Origin: Hevea brasiliensis
Lineage: Eukaryota > Streptophyta > Magnoliopsida > Malpighiales > Euphorbiaceae
Assembly: GCF_030052815.1 (NCBI RefSeq)
Contig: NC_079510.1
Span: forward strand, 31,945,823 to 32,009,822
Direction: 5' to 3'
Length of the DNA stretch: 64,000 nucleotides
Shown here: one piece after another, positions 16,847 to 28,849 of the stretch
How the letters are laid out: each line of letters begins with the position of its first letter
Position numbering within the stretch: the first letter of the stretch is position 1
Translations under genes and position numbers: made by a program
Notes under the pieces: generated by a model
Databases searched by the model: none
The model's input: only the letters and a program-made list of their open reading frames with translations
Told to the model about the DNA's origin: nothing

Positions 16847-17162
16847 AAAATTTAAGGAATATGATAAATAAAAATTGTAACTGCAATAGTTAAAACAAGG
16901 GAGAAATCCATGCAATGATTTTTTTAGTAAATTACAAAATAGTCCTTGTATTTTGATGTAGTTAACAAGTTAGTCCTTATATTTTAAAAATTAAACTATA
17001 ACATTTTTATAATTTAAAAATGTTAATGAGTTGGTTCTTTTGTACAAATTAATTACTAAAACACTTAACAACTCATTTTTACCATTAAAATCACTTTGAA
17101 TTTATCCATTTCTTCCCTTTTCGTCTTTTATTTTGCCTCTCTTTCTCTCCTCTTTCTCTTCT

Positions 17163-17210
17163 CTTTATTCCCTTTAGTCTCTTTCTCTTTATTCCCTTTA
17201 GTCTCTTTCT
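17163..17210. repeat. 24-bp pyrimidine-rich tandem repeat, 2 copies
   Basis: CTTTATTCCCTTTAGTCTCT followed by TTCT is repeated twice head to tail within a longer polypyrimidine tract (about 17105-17220). Confidence 0.85.
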
Positions 17211-17220
17211 CTTTCCTTCT

Positions 17221-18590
17221 TGTTACGACCCAACCTAGGAATCGTGACCGGCGTTAGGATTTGACTAATATACAATCTTAAACCTAAAACGATTTAAGCT
17301 CATAAAACACATCCATATAAACCAATCACATGCCCACATCAACCTATAAATATACAACACATATATAATAAGAAAAGCATAAACTCAACCCTAACTTGTC
17401 TCAATTATAAAACATGTTTGGAAGGGAGCTTAACTTAACCCTCTATCCAAACATGATATCCATAAATGGAGAGTTCAACTCAACGTACACGCATAAACAT
17501 ATAATATATTTTCCAAATTCTAATTTAATTAGTAGAGCATTTTAGGGTTACAAATATTTATAAAATACAATAAAAGTCCATTGTGATGGAGGATTGCATG
17601 GATCAACAAACTAAGAATAAGCATGCCATTCTTTATCCGTCACTTGGGACAAATAGGTGTATGAGGGTAAGCATTCAACTTAGAGCGCATTTAGTACAAG
17701 GAAAATTATTATCTTTCTAATTTTTAACCCTTCATTAATGGTACTTAAATACTTAAAAAGATTAGATTAACTTTTCACCTCATTATTATTTATATTCTCT
17801 TGAGAGGTTAAGTGTTAATAATGGAGAAATTAGGTTAATAATAACTTACAAGGGTAACGTTCAACTCTTGATTTTTTAACTTTCTACTAAATATAATTTC
17901 AGTGCAATCTTGCTAATAAAAATGCACAACCAACACATCATAAACAAATATTCAAACATTGTATATGGAGATAACATAAAACCACACACGCACACAACAA
18001 TCAATAATAAATATATGGGAGTTGATCAGCTTTCTTTAATCTAATTACTAGCAAGCCAGAGCCAGTGACTCAAGCTGAAGCTAAGACCATCCATTTCCAC
18101 ACACAAACACATGCGATTCTATGTCAAGCTGCCATAACATCACATCATATATAGCAATTCAATCAATTAATATTTATGTAATAATTAATCATGTACCTAA
18201 TTAATAGGTAACTAATACACATAATGTGTGATGTATGTGAATGCCCAAATGTGATCCTATGCTGCATTATTCAATATCTAATAGTAGACTGATAAATCAT
18301 AAATTATCCACTACAGTGTTGGGTGTGATTGAGAGATAGGTTTGTTCTGGTCACCTGCACCATTACAGGACAAAATCATTGAAAACATAAAGCAATAAAG
18401 CAACCAAAGCAAGTCTTGAGATTCGTTGGAAATGTAGCAGAATTTCCCTTGAAACTAAAATATTTCTCCCTTGCCAAAGAAAGCAAACACAAAATAAAAA
18501 AGAATTTAAATTTAAAAACCATAATTAAATATGTAAAAAAAAAAATTCAAATATACTGAATATGAAAAATTCAGGGTGTTGTAATGACAA
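17221..18590. mobile_element. LTR-like repeat of uncertain extent
   Basis: It starts TGTTACGACCCAACCTA, which matches (in inverse orientation) the terminus of the LTR fragment ending at 48509. The far end is placed near AGGGTGTTGTAATGACA, a weak inverse of the start. There is no coding content, primer-binding site or target duplication. It may be a solo LTR or a composite; orientation is unresolved. Confidence 0.35.
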
Positions 18591-19666
18591 CAGAAATATG
18601 CTGATAGATGAAAAACTAATTAAAGATTCTAAAGAAGGAACCACTTAAGGAGATACCAAAATGCTACACAAGAAATCACTTCAATCTCAAGACTGCCCAA
18701 AGCAAAAGTGCAGAGAATATAGCAGCTGAATGATTTGATCTTAGCGTTATGATGAGACAAGAAGAAATTTGGGACACAAATAGTAGAGAAAAAATGAATC
18801 TTGGCTCAAGCTTGAAATACTAATCTATATTAAAAAAAGTTTTTTTTTATAAAAATGAAAAAAAAAATGTTTCATTAATTAAAAATAGACAAATCAACCT
18901 GTTATATTTTTATATAAATTCAACTAATTACAAATAAAAAAATAATGTAAAGGATTTGGACGATATAGCGTTGATAGAACATGTAAATCAGCCAATAAAT
19001 ATGCTATGCACTTCACTCTTCGATTTCTTGATTTTTTAATGAGCTACATCAGACAATTTCTAAATTTATATCTCAGATTAAAAAATATTTGTATCTAGTA
19101 AAATACTTTTTTTAAGAAAAAAATCTCAACAATAAAAACACAAAATAACTTCATTAACAGAGAGAAAACACCACAAAAGTTAAAGATTTATCAATAAAGA
19201 ATAAATTTTATGATTTATTAACTTAAAATCTATTAAGAATAACATATATGAGAAGATATACTCAGAATTTGCTCCAAACGGACATTAATTTGAAAGTTAT
19301 TACAAAATAGATAAAAAAAAAAAAGGAAAGGGTTAATTATAAAGAAACTCTTTATGCTTTTTTCTTAATTCTTTAAGTTTAATTGATCTTTTCATGTTTT
19401 AAAATTAGCAAATCACCCAAAACACTAGTTTCTAATAATTTAAATTAAATTACATTACATTTGAGTCCATAGAATTTAAATTAATCTGCATTTAGTCCCT
19501 AAATTATTAGGCTATAAAACATTTTTAAGTCTTTCAAAAATTTGTATTTTTCACTTAAAACAAAAACTAAAAATGCTAATTTTAAAACAACAGAATTATG
19601 AAAAAGAAAAGTGGTAATCTTGTATTAATTTATGATAATTTCACATAGATAAATAGACAATACAGC
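18591..19666. other. Intergenic, no gene seen
   Basis: AT-rich DNA without recognised coding or RNA features. Confidence 0.6.
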
Positions 19667-20279
19667 TAGAGTTGTAAATGAATCAAGTTATTCATGAGTT
19701 GTTTGGGATTCGGCTCAATAAAAGTTAAGTTCAGATCAATTTATTTAGAAAATTAGCCGAATTCAAACTCTATTTTTAGGCTTATTTAACAAATGAGCTG
19801 AACTTGAACTTTGTAATATTTAGTGCATTATGGCTCATGAACCAATTTCCTAAATAAACTCATGAACAGATTTATTTGTAAATATTGTAATTTATTATAT
19901 TATAAATTTATTATTTTATTTATATATATTTTAAAAATAATATATTGTTTAAAACTATGAAATAATCAATATATAAAATGTAATTATGTTATTTTTAATT
20001 TGAATTATGTAATTTTATATGGGAGTTAATCAAAATTACTTAGTTTGAATTTTATAATTCTAATCTTGAAATTCACGAAGAACGTAAATGAACTGAGCTA
20101 TTCACAAATTGCTCGTTACATAGTTCGATAGAAATTTGATTTGACTCGACTCATTTAGAACTCTGAGCTTATTAATATTTGACTAAGTTCGAACTCATTC
20201 AAACTTGAAAAAATTTTGATAAATTAAATTTGAACTCTTCGAGAAACTCGGGCTTTGCTCAATTCATTTACAAATCTAA
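19667..20279. mobile_element. Non-autonomous TIR element, 613 bp (hAT-like)
   Basis: The left end is TAGAGTTGTAAATGAATCAA; the right end inverted is TAGATTTGTAAATGAATTGA. Inner inverted motifs (GAGCT/AGCTC, ACTCGACTC) are common in such elements. It has no coding capacity. Flanking octamers (AATACAGC, AATGCTAA) are only partly alike, so the target duplication is weak or decayed. Confidence 0.65.
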
Positions 20280-20957
20280 ATGCTAAAAAAAAAAAAAAAA
20301 AAAATTTTTTATTTTTGTGTTGTGAATGGGGTTGGGTACGGCTTTGAAATTAGATTACTTGAGTCTTTTTTTTTTTTTTTTTAAATTAGATTACTTGAGT
20401 TAGTTATTGTGGATTTTTGGATTATTCGAATTGTAGGTTGATTTATAGATGTCACCATACAATAAGAAATTTGATTAAATTTGTGGTTACGATTCATTTC
20501 GAATAAAAATATTAATTTTTATTAAAAAAAATTATTAATTTATTTTTTAATGAAAAATTGAATTGTTTAATTGGGTTAATTCAAACATATTATCTTTATA
20601 TCAATCATTTAAGTTATCAAATTAATCCCAAGCACTTAGTTTTTCAAAACATTCTGGTTGAAATTTTTTCTAATTTTATAATAATTGAAATGAATTATAA
20701 GTCAAGCAAATTTAATTTAATTAGCAAATCGAGTCAGAATTTTTTATTTATATTGTGAAAATTATCGATACAATTAAAAGATTAAAAAATATAAAATTTT
20801 AAAATGATTGGCAAGAACCTATTCTATAATAAATCAACTAATTAAAAAAATATTTCTACTTATTTTTCTTTGCTTAGATCAAAAGCTCCCAGCCTATATA
20901 TAAAGAAAAAAGTTTTTTTTTAATTAATTTTGATTTCTAATTTCATTTAGATTTGAA
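20280..20957. other. Intergenic, no gene seen
   Basis: Poly-A and poly-T runs and AT-rich DNA. A 66-codon open frame at 20558-20758 has no protein-like features beyond an AT-driven residue bias. Confidence 0.6.
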
Positions 20958-21285
20958 TTTTTTTTTAATCCAAAGTATACACATGCACACAGGCGATTCA
21001 AGAATAGGACATATCTCTTGGTAAAATTATGACAATTTTATCAAGGCATGCTAATTCATATAAACCGCCTACACACGACCAACGTGGGATCCTAAAGGAC
21101 CAGCCCTTCACACAACGGATCACATATACACAACTCATGTGTAGAGGGTAGTCCACGCACACACCAGCTCACCCTATAAGGAATTTAGTTTTTTTTTATC
21201 CAAAGGTATATATACGCACGCAAACAATTAAGAGATAGGATACACCCCTTGGTAAAATCAAGGCATGTTAATTCATATAAACTGT
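20958..21285. repeat. Diverged direct repeat, about 100 bp, two copies
   Basis: Copies at about 20958-21067 and 21189-21285 share a T-run, ATCCAAAG, the block CTTGGTAAAAT, then TCAAGGCATG and AATTCATATAAAC. The intervening 120 bp is GC-richer. This may be a pair of short LTR-like repeats. Confidence 0.6.
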
Positions 21286-21910
21286 ATATACACGCTATTC
21301 ACAATTAATATGGAATCTAAATGCCCGGACTTGGAATTTCAACAACCTATATATGAACTTGAGGGTAGAGGCAGCTACAATAACCGACAAAGAAAAGACA
21401 AATGAGAAGACCAATTTCAGACTGGACATAACCAGCTGAATCATGAAGTGTATACAAAAAATATTTTGATTCAATTCAAATGTCTACATTGACAATAAAG
21501 CTAGGGCAAACCATAGGATTCTTCACCTGGAAGCTGTAGAGAAACTTAATGAGAGTATTATATTAGCAAAGGAAACATGAATATATACACATATAGACTT
21601 TTTTTTTAAATAAATTATATACCAAAAAAAATTAAATTAAATTGAATATTTTATAATTAGACTATTTTTTGTCTGGATTTTATTTCTTTTAAAATAAGTT
21701 TTTTTTTTAAATTAAAAAAATTAAATTATTTGGTTGATTCTTATGTTTAGAACTAAAATTTTACAAGAATTTAATTCAATTGATTTTTGGTTAATTCTCA
21801 TGTATAAAAACATAGGTGAAAAAATTCAATTTTTTTTAACTTAAAAAAATGTCATCTTGAAATAAATAGAAATCATATAAAAAAATAATATGATTGTGTA
21901 AGAATTAAAT

Positions 21911-22218
21911 GATAAATTACATTAACCATCCTTAAACCTAGGGAGTTATTTCATTTTCATCTTTAAACTTCAATTTGTTACGATTAAATTTCTCAACTTT
22001 AACTATGTTTCAAAAAAAATCCTCTTAACCTATCATCAACAACAACAACAGGTTAACAAGTTAAAAAAACTATCAAATTACTATGTTGCACTCTCTAAAA
22101 AATTAATATTTTGTTAACTTTCTCTCTCATTTTATGATTAAATTAATTAATAGTTAATTATTAATAAAACTATTTTATTTTCAACAAAATTACTATTTAC
22201 TAAATTTATTAATAAATC
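21911..22218 (+). repeat. Left long terminal inverted repeat of the Pack-MULE-like element
   Basis: It pairs in inverse orientation with 23825-24070 through ordered conserved blocks: terminus, TTTAAAC-TAGGG-GTTAT, AACCTA, GTTAAC, ATGATTAAATTAATTAAT, TTTATTAATAAAT. Confidence 0.7.
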
Positions 22219-22447
22219 TATTTATTAATTTATATTTTTATTTAATATTTTCATTATTAATTTAAATTTTAATTGAGTTTATCAATAAATAATTCTATTT
22301 TCCCCTTTAATTTTAGAATACTATATTCTAAATTTTATTTCAACTAAATAATTTAAACCATCAATATTCACCTACCAACTCCTCCCCACCTCCTGGCGAA
22401 CATAGTGACATCGACAATCTGCAATTTAGCAATACTCGAATTCTAAT

Positions 22448-22662
22448 TTGGAGATGGCACAGACAAATAGCATTGGGCAAAATAAGATTCTAAATTTGCA
22501 AAGCTAAGGGTAGAAGAACTTGAGTAAGGGATTGTTGATGAGGTTATTGTTGCAGCAAAGGCACAGCTTGAGGTTGCTAAAGCAAGGCATGAAACTGCTG
22601 TTTCAGAACTCAAATATTTTAATAATGAATTGGAAACAATAATAAATAAATAGATAAATAAA
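22448..22662 (+). pseudogene. WEB1/PMI2-like coiled-coil gene fragment captured in a TIR element
   Basis: The plus strand encodes FAKLRVEELE, a stop, then GIVDEVIVAAKAQLEVAKAR and HETAVSELKYFNNELETI before another stop. Just upstream, in a shifted frame, LEMAQTNSIGQ matches the preceding part of the same protein. This is the heptad-rich region typical of plant WEB1 (weak chloroplast movement under blue light 1) family proteins, DUF827 long coiled coils that act in chloroplast photorelocation. The copy has at least one frameshift and one in-frame stop and covers only about 70 residues, so it makes no functional protein. Family identity is from recognition of the sequence. A full-length donor gene would lie elsewhere. 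Confidence 0.75.
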
Positions 22663-22670
22663 TAATAGTC

Positions 22671-23132
22671 ACATGCTTTGCCATCTACTGGAGTGGAGCT
22701 CGCTGCAAAATATGGAGATGATAGGAAGTAGGGCTGTGCACGGATCTTAGGGAAACAGAACTGAACCAAAGAACTATACAGAATAGACAAGAATAGTACA
22801 GAATAGACAGAAATCGTACTTAACAGAATTTATTTTGATACTTTAATTTGGTTCTGATTCTTCACTAAGAACCGAATCAGAACCATACTGAAATTGAACC
22901 GAAATCGAACCGAACCAGAATTGAATCGAGAACCGAATATATATATATATATATATATATATTAAGATGTATTATATACTTTCAATATAATTATATATAC
23001 TTATGTATGTATATATAATGATGAACTACATATAATTTAATATTACATTTCATTTTCCTATATTTTCTTAATAATTTTAGTTATAAATACATTAAATCAC
23101 CTTATCATTCTTAATTATAAATATACTATTAT

Positions 23133-23169
<37 letters not shown>

Positions 23170-23690
23170 TTTTATTTATATTTATATCTTATAGTTAAAT
23201 ATTATATGATTAATAAATAGTTAAAATGTGTATTATATGATATACTATTATGTTATATAATATATTTAATCATAAATTATATATGCACCTTATAATTAAA
23301 TATTATATAACTTAGGTATAACTAAAAGATATATTATATATTAATAACTCAATTTAAAACTTAAATGCTAATTCAAGTATAACTTTTTAAGGAAATAATT
23401 ACATAAAATTATTTTAAGAACCGAGAATCGAACTGAAATCGTATCAAACTGAACCGGAATCAAAGAACCGAGGACTGTACTGAACTGTACTGAACCGGAA
23501 CCATACCAAAATTTTAAAATTTCGATTAGGTTTCGATTTTTAGACAAATCTCGAACTGAAGTGAAACTGAACACCTCTAATAGAAAGAGGGCCTGGTATG
23601 AGAATAATGAGGAAGGGAGAGTGGTTTCTGTCCAAGAAAATAAGGGGAGTTCATCACGTACTAGGATGGCAAAGGGTCTAGATTTTTCTT
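22671..23690 (+). pseudogene. Second protein-like fragment, split by a MITE, unidentified
   Basis: Before the MITE the frame reads LPSTGVELAAKYGDDRK (to 22728). After removing the MITE and one target copy it resumes as RAWYENNEEGRVVSVQ, then SSSRTRMAKGLDFSS (about 23588-23690). The composition is far less AT-driven than the surroundings, and continuity across the MITE supports a genuine former exon. I do not recognise the family. It may be a second captured host fragment or more of the first donor gene. Confidence 0.4.
22729..23579. mobile_element. hAT-type MITE, 851 bp, nested in the Pack-MULE-like element
   Basis: It starts TAGGGCTGTGCACGG and ends ACACCTCTA. Flanking octamers are ATAGGAAG (22721-22728) and ATAGAAAG (23580-23587), 7 of 8 identical. 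It has the same end structure and GAACCG-rich subterminal repeats as the element at 10191. Two internal AT microsatellites (22939-22962, 23140-23165) are present. The larger sequence decay suggests an older insertion than the 10191 copy. Confidence 0.87.
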
Positions 23691-23824
23691 CTCTTGTTTT
23701 GTTAAAAAAATTATTATAATAATATTTAAAATAATATTTTATTAAAATGTATACCCACTATCAAATAAAATAATTTTATATAATAATAATAATAATTAAC
23801 AAAAAAATAATAAGAATTAATAAA

Positions 23825-24070
23825 TGATATATATAATTAATAAATTTATTAATAAATAAAATAAAATATTTTATTAACAATTAATTAATTTAATCATAAA
23901 AACATATAAAAAGTGAGTAAAATATTTTTTTTCTGTTAACTTGCTGTCGTAGGTTAAAAGATTTTTTTTATGACAAAAATTAAAATTAAGATATTTTATT
24001 ATAATAAAATAATTTTAGGAATTGAAATAAAATAACCCCTAAGTTTAAAGACGATTAATATAATTTACTC
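23825..24070 (-). repeat. Right long terminal inverted repeat of the Pack-MULE-like element
   Basis: This is the inverse partner of 21911-22218. The terminus reads GAGTAAATTATATTAA on the minus strand. Confidence 0.7.
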
Positions 24071-24892
24071 AAAAATTAAATTAAATTAAATTAATCTTTT
24101 TAAGAAATGATTTTTTTTCTACAAAAAATAATTAAATTAATCTTTTTAAGAAATGATGTTTTTTTCTACAGAAAATAATTATATTTTTAAATATGATAAT
24201 TAATAAAGGAAATCAATTAAATTAAATTTCTATAAATTTATAGTTTTCAAAAATGATGATAAACCTCACAAGAAAGGAATCATTTCATAAGCATATATGC
24301 ACTTCGAATTAAAGAAAACAAATTCCAATTATGGATATATTTCTAATAGCTTTATGTTTTTTTAATGTACTTTATTACAATTTTTATCAATTAGTTACAA
24401 TTGTAGTTAATTGATTAATTAAAAGTGAAACTATTAAATTAAATTGTAAGTTCAGAAAATTTTTTTTGTCAATTACTCCTTTTCTTTTTATTTCACTTAG
24501 GTTAAATAATTAATAAATTATAAAAAAAATTAGTAGGAAAATTGAGAGAGTGATAAATCAAACTTGAATCTAATAGATAAATGGTATTATTTTCAATTAC
24601 TGGATTAAATCAAGTTTAGTATTAATAAATTAAAAATTAACTTATATAGTTTAGTTGTTATTCTAATGAATATCATCTTATCTTTATCTAGCATTATTAT
24701 CTAACATAATTTGTGAATGTGATTTAATTTGGACCCAAAATCAGGATCTTGCTCCTTTTATGATTATGGAATATAATGGCTTTTATTTTATTTATATTAA
24801 ATAATTAATAAATTATAAGGTTTTGTACATAGTAGTTATTATTTTAATGATTCATCTTATTTTATATTTTAAAATATCTATGAATGTGTTAT

Positions 24893-25112
24893 AATGCCTG
24901 TTGGGTATTGAAATGTTAAGGTTAAAATTATTTTTTAGAAAAAAAAAATAATTTTAAATGTTATTGAAAAAATTAATTTAAAAAATCATTTTATTATTTT
25001 AATATTATAATAACAAAAACTTATTATATTTAATTTTAAATTATTTTATAATACTATTTAACTAATATATCTTAAAAAGTTATTTTCTCAGCAATAAATA
25101 CCAAACAGATCT
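24893..25112. mobile_element. Short AT-rich MITE, TTTGGTATT family, copy 1
   Basis: The left end is GCCTGTTGGGTATTG; the right end inverted is GATCTGTTTGGTATT. The interior is AT-rich with short poly-A and no coding sequence. Other members at 25547, 26577, 32225, 32522, 43734 and 43985 share the terminus and internal TATTAAAATAATAAAATAAT-type blocks. Confidence 0.5.
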
Positions 25113-25546
25113 TTAATCTAGGTCTAGGTCTCCAAATTAAATTAAGGGTCAGTCTTGCTCCTCCAATGATTATGGAATATAATAGCTATTTTTTTATTTG
25201 TTAAATTAAATAATGCATTCATCTTATTTTAATCTTTGCAAAATCTGCCAAATCCAAAGGGCTAAGCTCCACCACTGAATATGCAATATAACAACTCTTT
25301 TTTATTTCAATTAGATTAAATAATTAATGAATTTCAAATTCTTCATATGGATTAGTAATTATTTTAATGAATTCATGTTATTATAATCCTTTTAAAAAAT
25401 GTGCTTTAATTTGGGTCCTTCCAATGCTAAATCACAATTATTAATTCTCATATACACTTACCCAACTCCAATCAATAAATTAATTAGAGTTTGGTTTCAC
25501 TTGAGAGGGTTTAAGAATTATTTATCCTAAATGTAGTAAGGTTCTA

Positions 25547-25690
25547 TTTGGTATTGCTGTTAGAGCTGTTATTAAGAAAAATAATTTTTTAAATATATTA
25601 ATTAGAAAGTATTAAAAATTAATTTTAAATTAAATTTAATAAGTGTTTCACATTAAAATACTAAAATAATAAAATAATTTTTAATAAAAA
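25547..25690. mobile_element. TTTGGTATT-family MITE, copy 2, partial
   Basis: The left end TTCTATTTGGTATTGCTGTT and the internal blocks are shared with the family. The right terminus is not evident. Confidence 0.45.
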
Positions 25691-26576
25691 AAATTAATTG
25701 CATTACGTGGCTCAATTTTCTAAATAAAAGATAATAATGCTTTTGACAATGTGAAAGTGAAAATCTAAAAAGAGAGCAATAGCTTAAGTTGGAATTAATT
25801 AAAGAAAGTAGAAATTACTTTTCCAATTATTCCAAAGGTGAAAGCAATATAACCACATCCTCACATTAGCACCAAATTCACTTAGAAAAAAAAGAATATC
25901 ATATCGCCTTAAGAATCATTCTTTATCTTTAATTTCTTTTCATGCAATTCTTCAAACTTTAAATGTAAATCTATGCAGTTGTTTTCTAATAGTTTAACTA
26001 AAAAAATGAAAATTACTTTATTACAATAAAACATTTTATCAAATGAATAAATCAATGTCACGTATTATAATTTTTATACTTAATTAATCAATAGATAATA
26101 CTCTTTAAATGCCTTTGAATTTATTCATATGTGGGTTTATATATGTAATAGTTTTGTTCAGTATACTTTTAATACAGATAAAAATACTATAAATATAAGT
26201 TTTATTAATTTTTTTTAATAGATGTGACAAATGAATTACGTTAAGTGGATTTAGATTTGTGTCATTTGAATTCGCATCATGCATTATTTGGATTTTGAAT
26301 TTTTTTTTTTTTTAGTATGTTTAAATCAAATCATTTTGTGTTGTGAGTTGATTGGACATTCTATTACGAGGGACCATAAATAAAAATTAGATATTTTGGT
26401 ATACATATTTATAAAAAAAATTATATTAATTATATAACATTTAATTTATATTAAATTAATTTTTTTAAAATTAAAAATATATAAATATTTTTATTAAATT
26501 AAGAATTTAAATTTTATCAATATTTTTTTTAATAAATAATATATAAACTCAATGTAATCCCCCCAATAACTTACGG

Positions 26577-26790
26577 TCTATTTGGCATTACTGATAAAAT
26601 TATTATTAAAAAAATTATTTTTTAAATATACTAGTTAGAATTAAAGAGTGTTAAAAAATAATTAAAAATTAAATTTGATTAGTTTTAAATATAAAAATAT
26701 TAAAATAATAAAATAATTTTTTTCAAACTACTTTTTTTAACGACATCTAAAATAATATTTTTATTCTAAAAAATAATTTCAGATTCTAAA
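26577..26790. mobile_element. TTTGGTATT-family MITE, copy 3
   Basis: The left end GTCTATTTGGCATTACTGAT and internal TATTAAAATAATAAAATAAT are shared with copies 2, 4 and 5. The right end is degraded. Confidence 0.45.
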
Positions 26791-27430
26791 ATTTAATGCT
26801 ACACGACCTTGACTTGGAGCCTTCCTTCAAATTTATTTTTTCTATTTTATTTATTTTTTTTAAGCACCAAGGAAAGAAGCCAAAACTTAATAGCCAATGA
26901 CAAATCCTAGTTCGTTCTTGAGAAATCAAGGAGGGTTGGTAAGGGACAGTGTCACATCTTAAATTTTAATTTTTAATTGAAAATAGATTAAATATAGAAA
27001 TATTTTAATAAAATTTTCATATTTAATTTTCTAATTTAAAAATTAACATATTTAATTTTTTAAAGAAATTTTAAAAAAATTTAAAATATTATTTTCTTAC
27101 TCTATTAAATAAAAAAAATTAATTAACTCATATTTTAAAAACTTAAAAAATTAATTTTATTGATTCAATTAGAGAAAAAAAAAATTAATTATCTATACTT
27201 TTTAAATTTTTTTATAAGTAATAAAAAATAAATTAAAAAAAAAAACTCAAATTATGAGTGAAGAATACCAAAAACCCCTAACTAAAAATCCTATAAGTGC
27301 CACCTTTAAGTTTAAATTCACGTCTAAATGATGCATCAATGGTTTTTATATGTGGTCAAGTTTTTTCTCCTCCGTTTTTTTCTTTTTTTTTCTGCTATTT
27401 TTTTTTAACTTCTTATGAGTTATTTTACAC

Positions 27431-27746
27431 TATGTTTAGAAAAGAAAATAATAGAAAGAAAATAAAAGAATATAATTATTAGGGAGAAAAATAACTTTTT
27501 TATTTTATGTTTGGATTATGAGGGAAAATATTGAGGGGAAAAGTTAGTTTTTTTTTAAGAGTAAAATTACAATACTATTCTTAGACATTTAAAAAAAACT
27601 TAGAAAATATAGAAATATTTTTGTAATTTTAAATACTTTCCTCCCACTTTCTCTCCAATTTGGAGAGAAAATAGGAGTGAAATCCAACTATTATTTTCCT
27701 TTTAAAATTTTCTTTTCTCCTTATTTTTTTCTCTAACCAAACACAA
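27431..27746. mobile_element. MITE-like element with A/G-rich inverted ends
   Basis: The left end is TATGTTTAGAAAAGAAAATA; the right end inverted is TTGTGTTTGGTTAGAGAAAA. Internal GTTTGGATTATGAGGGAAAA resembles the same terminus, so the copy may be composite. It is non-coding. Confidence 0.4.
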
Positions 27747-28849
27747 GTGAGTGGAAAATTCAAGTGGCCATTAGTGATTAGCTCTCCTCTTTTTTATTGC
27801 ATTTTTCTTATTTTTAATATTTAATATTTTTTTAATAATCTTAAAACTTGTATTCTTTTAGAGTGTATCTGTGTTTGCTATTCTTAGATATGCTCTTGTT
27901 AATAGGTCTTAAATTTTTATCTTCTCCTTTGTGATAATTTATTATTTCCTCTACTGCGAGAATATGCTATCTTTCCATATGATATAATTATTAGATGTGG
28001 TGCTTTTATTGTTTGGGTAGGAATAAAAGGTATAGATTTTTTTTCTCATATCAAAGTTTGATAATTATTACATCATACTCTTAAAAAGATCTTAGAGTCG
28101 AACACTAATAAATCGCCATTAAATGAAGTGTGTTTCTCGCTGAATGATCAACTTAAATGCTTTATATAATACTATAAAATTCTTCAAATTAAGATAATTA
28201 TTATTAATTCAGATATAAATGATTTATATTTTAATTTTTTTATACAAAATCATAATAATATAAAATTTTATATTCTAAAATTATATTTTATTTTCATTTA
28301 ATGGAAACTCTGTTCTTCTTCTTATTATTATTGTTATTTAAAACCTTTATATGTGGTCATTCTAAGCCATTAGTTGCACATTGATATTGAAAAGCAAAGA
28401 CTTCTGGCACATATATTCTGCCCAACTTGAATTATCAATCAATCATCATCCAAAACCTCAATCACAATTAATAATTAATGCAACTAATTATCTGCCTTAT
28501 TTCAATCTCAATTCTCACATCTATTCCAATCATAAAATTTAATAGTAGAAGAAACTAATTATAATAGTATTAGGCATTGAAGTCCCACTAGCTCTGCTAA
28601 CAATGATTGTCAATGAAAAGAAGTATCCATTGAAAGGCATCTAAGAAGGCAAAGGTGCAAGATACTACACTTGTAGTTTTGTATATGTAAGAGCGCCAAT
28701 CCCTAAATGTCACTATGTATGGTCATACGTTGCCCTAGGAAGCTTGGACCCTCTTTATATTAGTAGTAGCAAAGCATCACCATAAAAAATTGATTATTTT
28801 TAATTTAATAATATTTAAATAACAGTTTTATTAATGGGTGTAAATTTAT

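Larger units (their letters stand above)
21911..24070 (+). mobile_element. Pack-MULE-like element with long inverted repeats and a captured gene fragment
   Basis: The outermost bases are inverted: GATAAATTACATTAACC on the left, GAGTAAATTATATTAATCG on the right read inversely. Both continue with TTTAAAC(C/T)TAGGG, then GTTAT, and after a divergent stretch with AACCTA...AGGTTAAC and ATGATTAAATTAATTAAT. Inverted similarity thus extends over roughly 250-300 bp at each end. The flanks show a near-identical 9-bp pair (GAATTAAAT at 21902-21910 and AAATTAAAT at 24073-24081), though a 2-base offset on the right is unresolved. Between the TIRs lie a WEB1-like coding fragment and a second protein-like fragment, not a transposase. 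A hAT MITE interrupts the interior. Long TIRs plus host gene fragments define Pack-MULEs; assignment to Mutator is inferred from TIR length and target size. Confidence 0.7.
24071..28849. other. AT-rich gene desert
   Basis: No reading frame with protein-like composition or RNA gene was recognised over about 4.8 kb. It holds short MITE-like elements (annotated separately), many poly-A/T runs and several copies of phrases such as TATGGAATATAA that suggest old local duplications. Confidence 0.6.

Noticed and set aside
21911..24070. CRISPR-like or phage-type repeats in this and other repeat-rich parts
   Set aside because: Repeats are inverted transposon ends or microsatellites in a plant genome; there are no regularly spaced repeat-spacer units.
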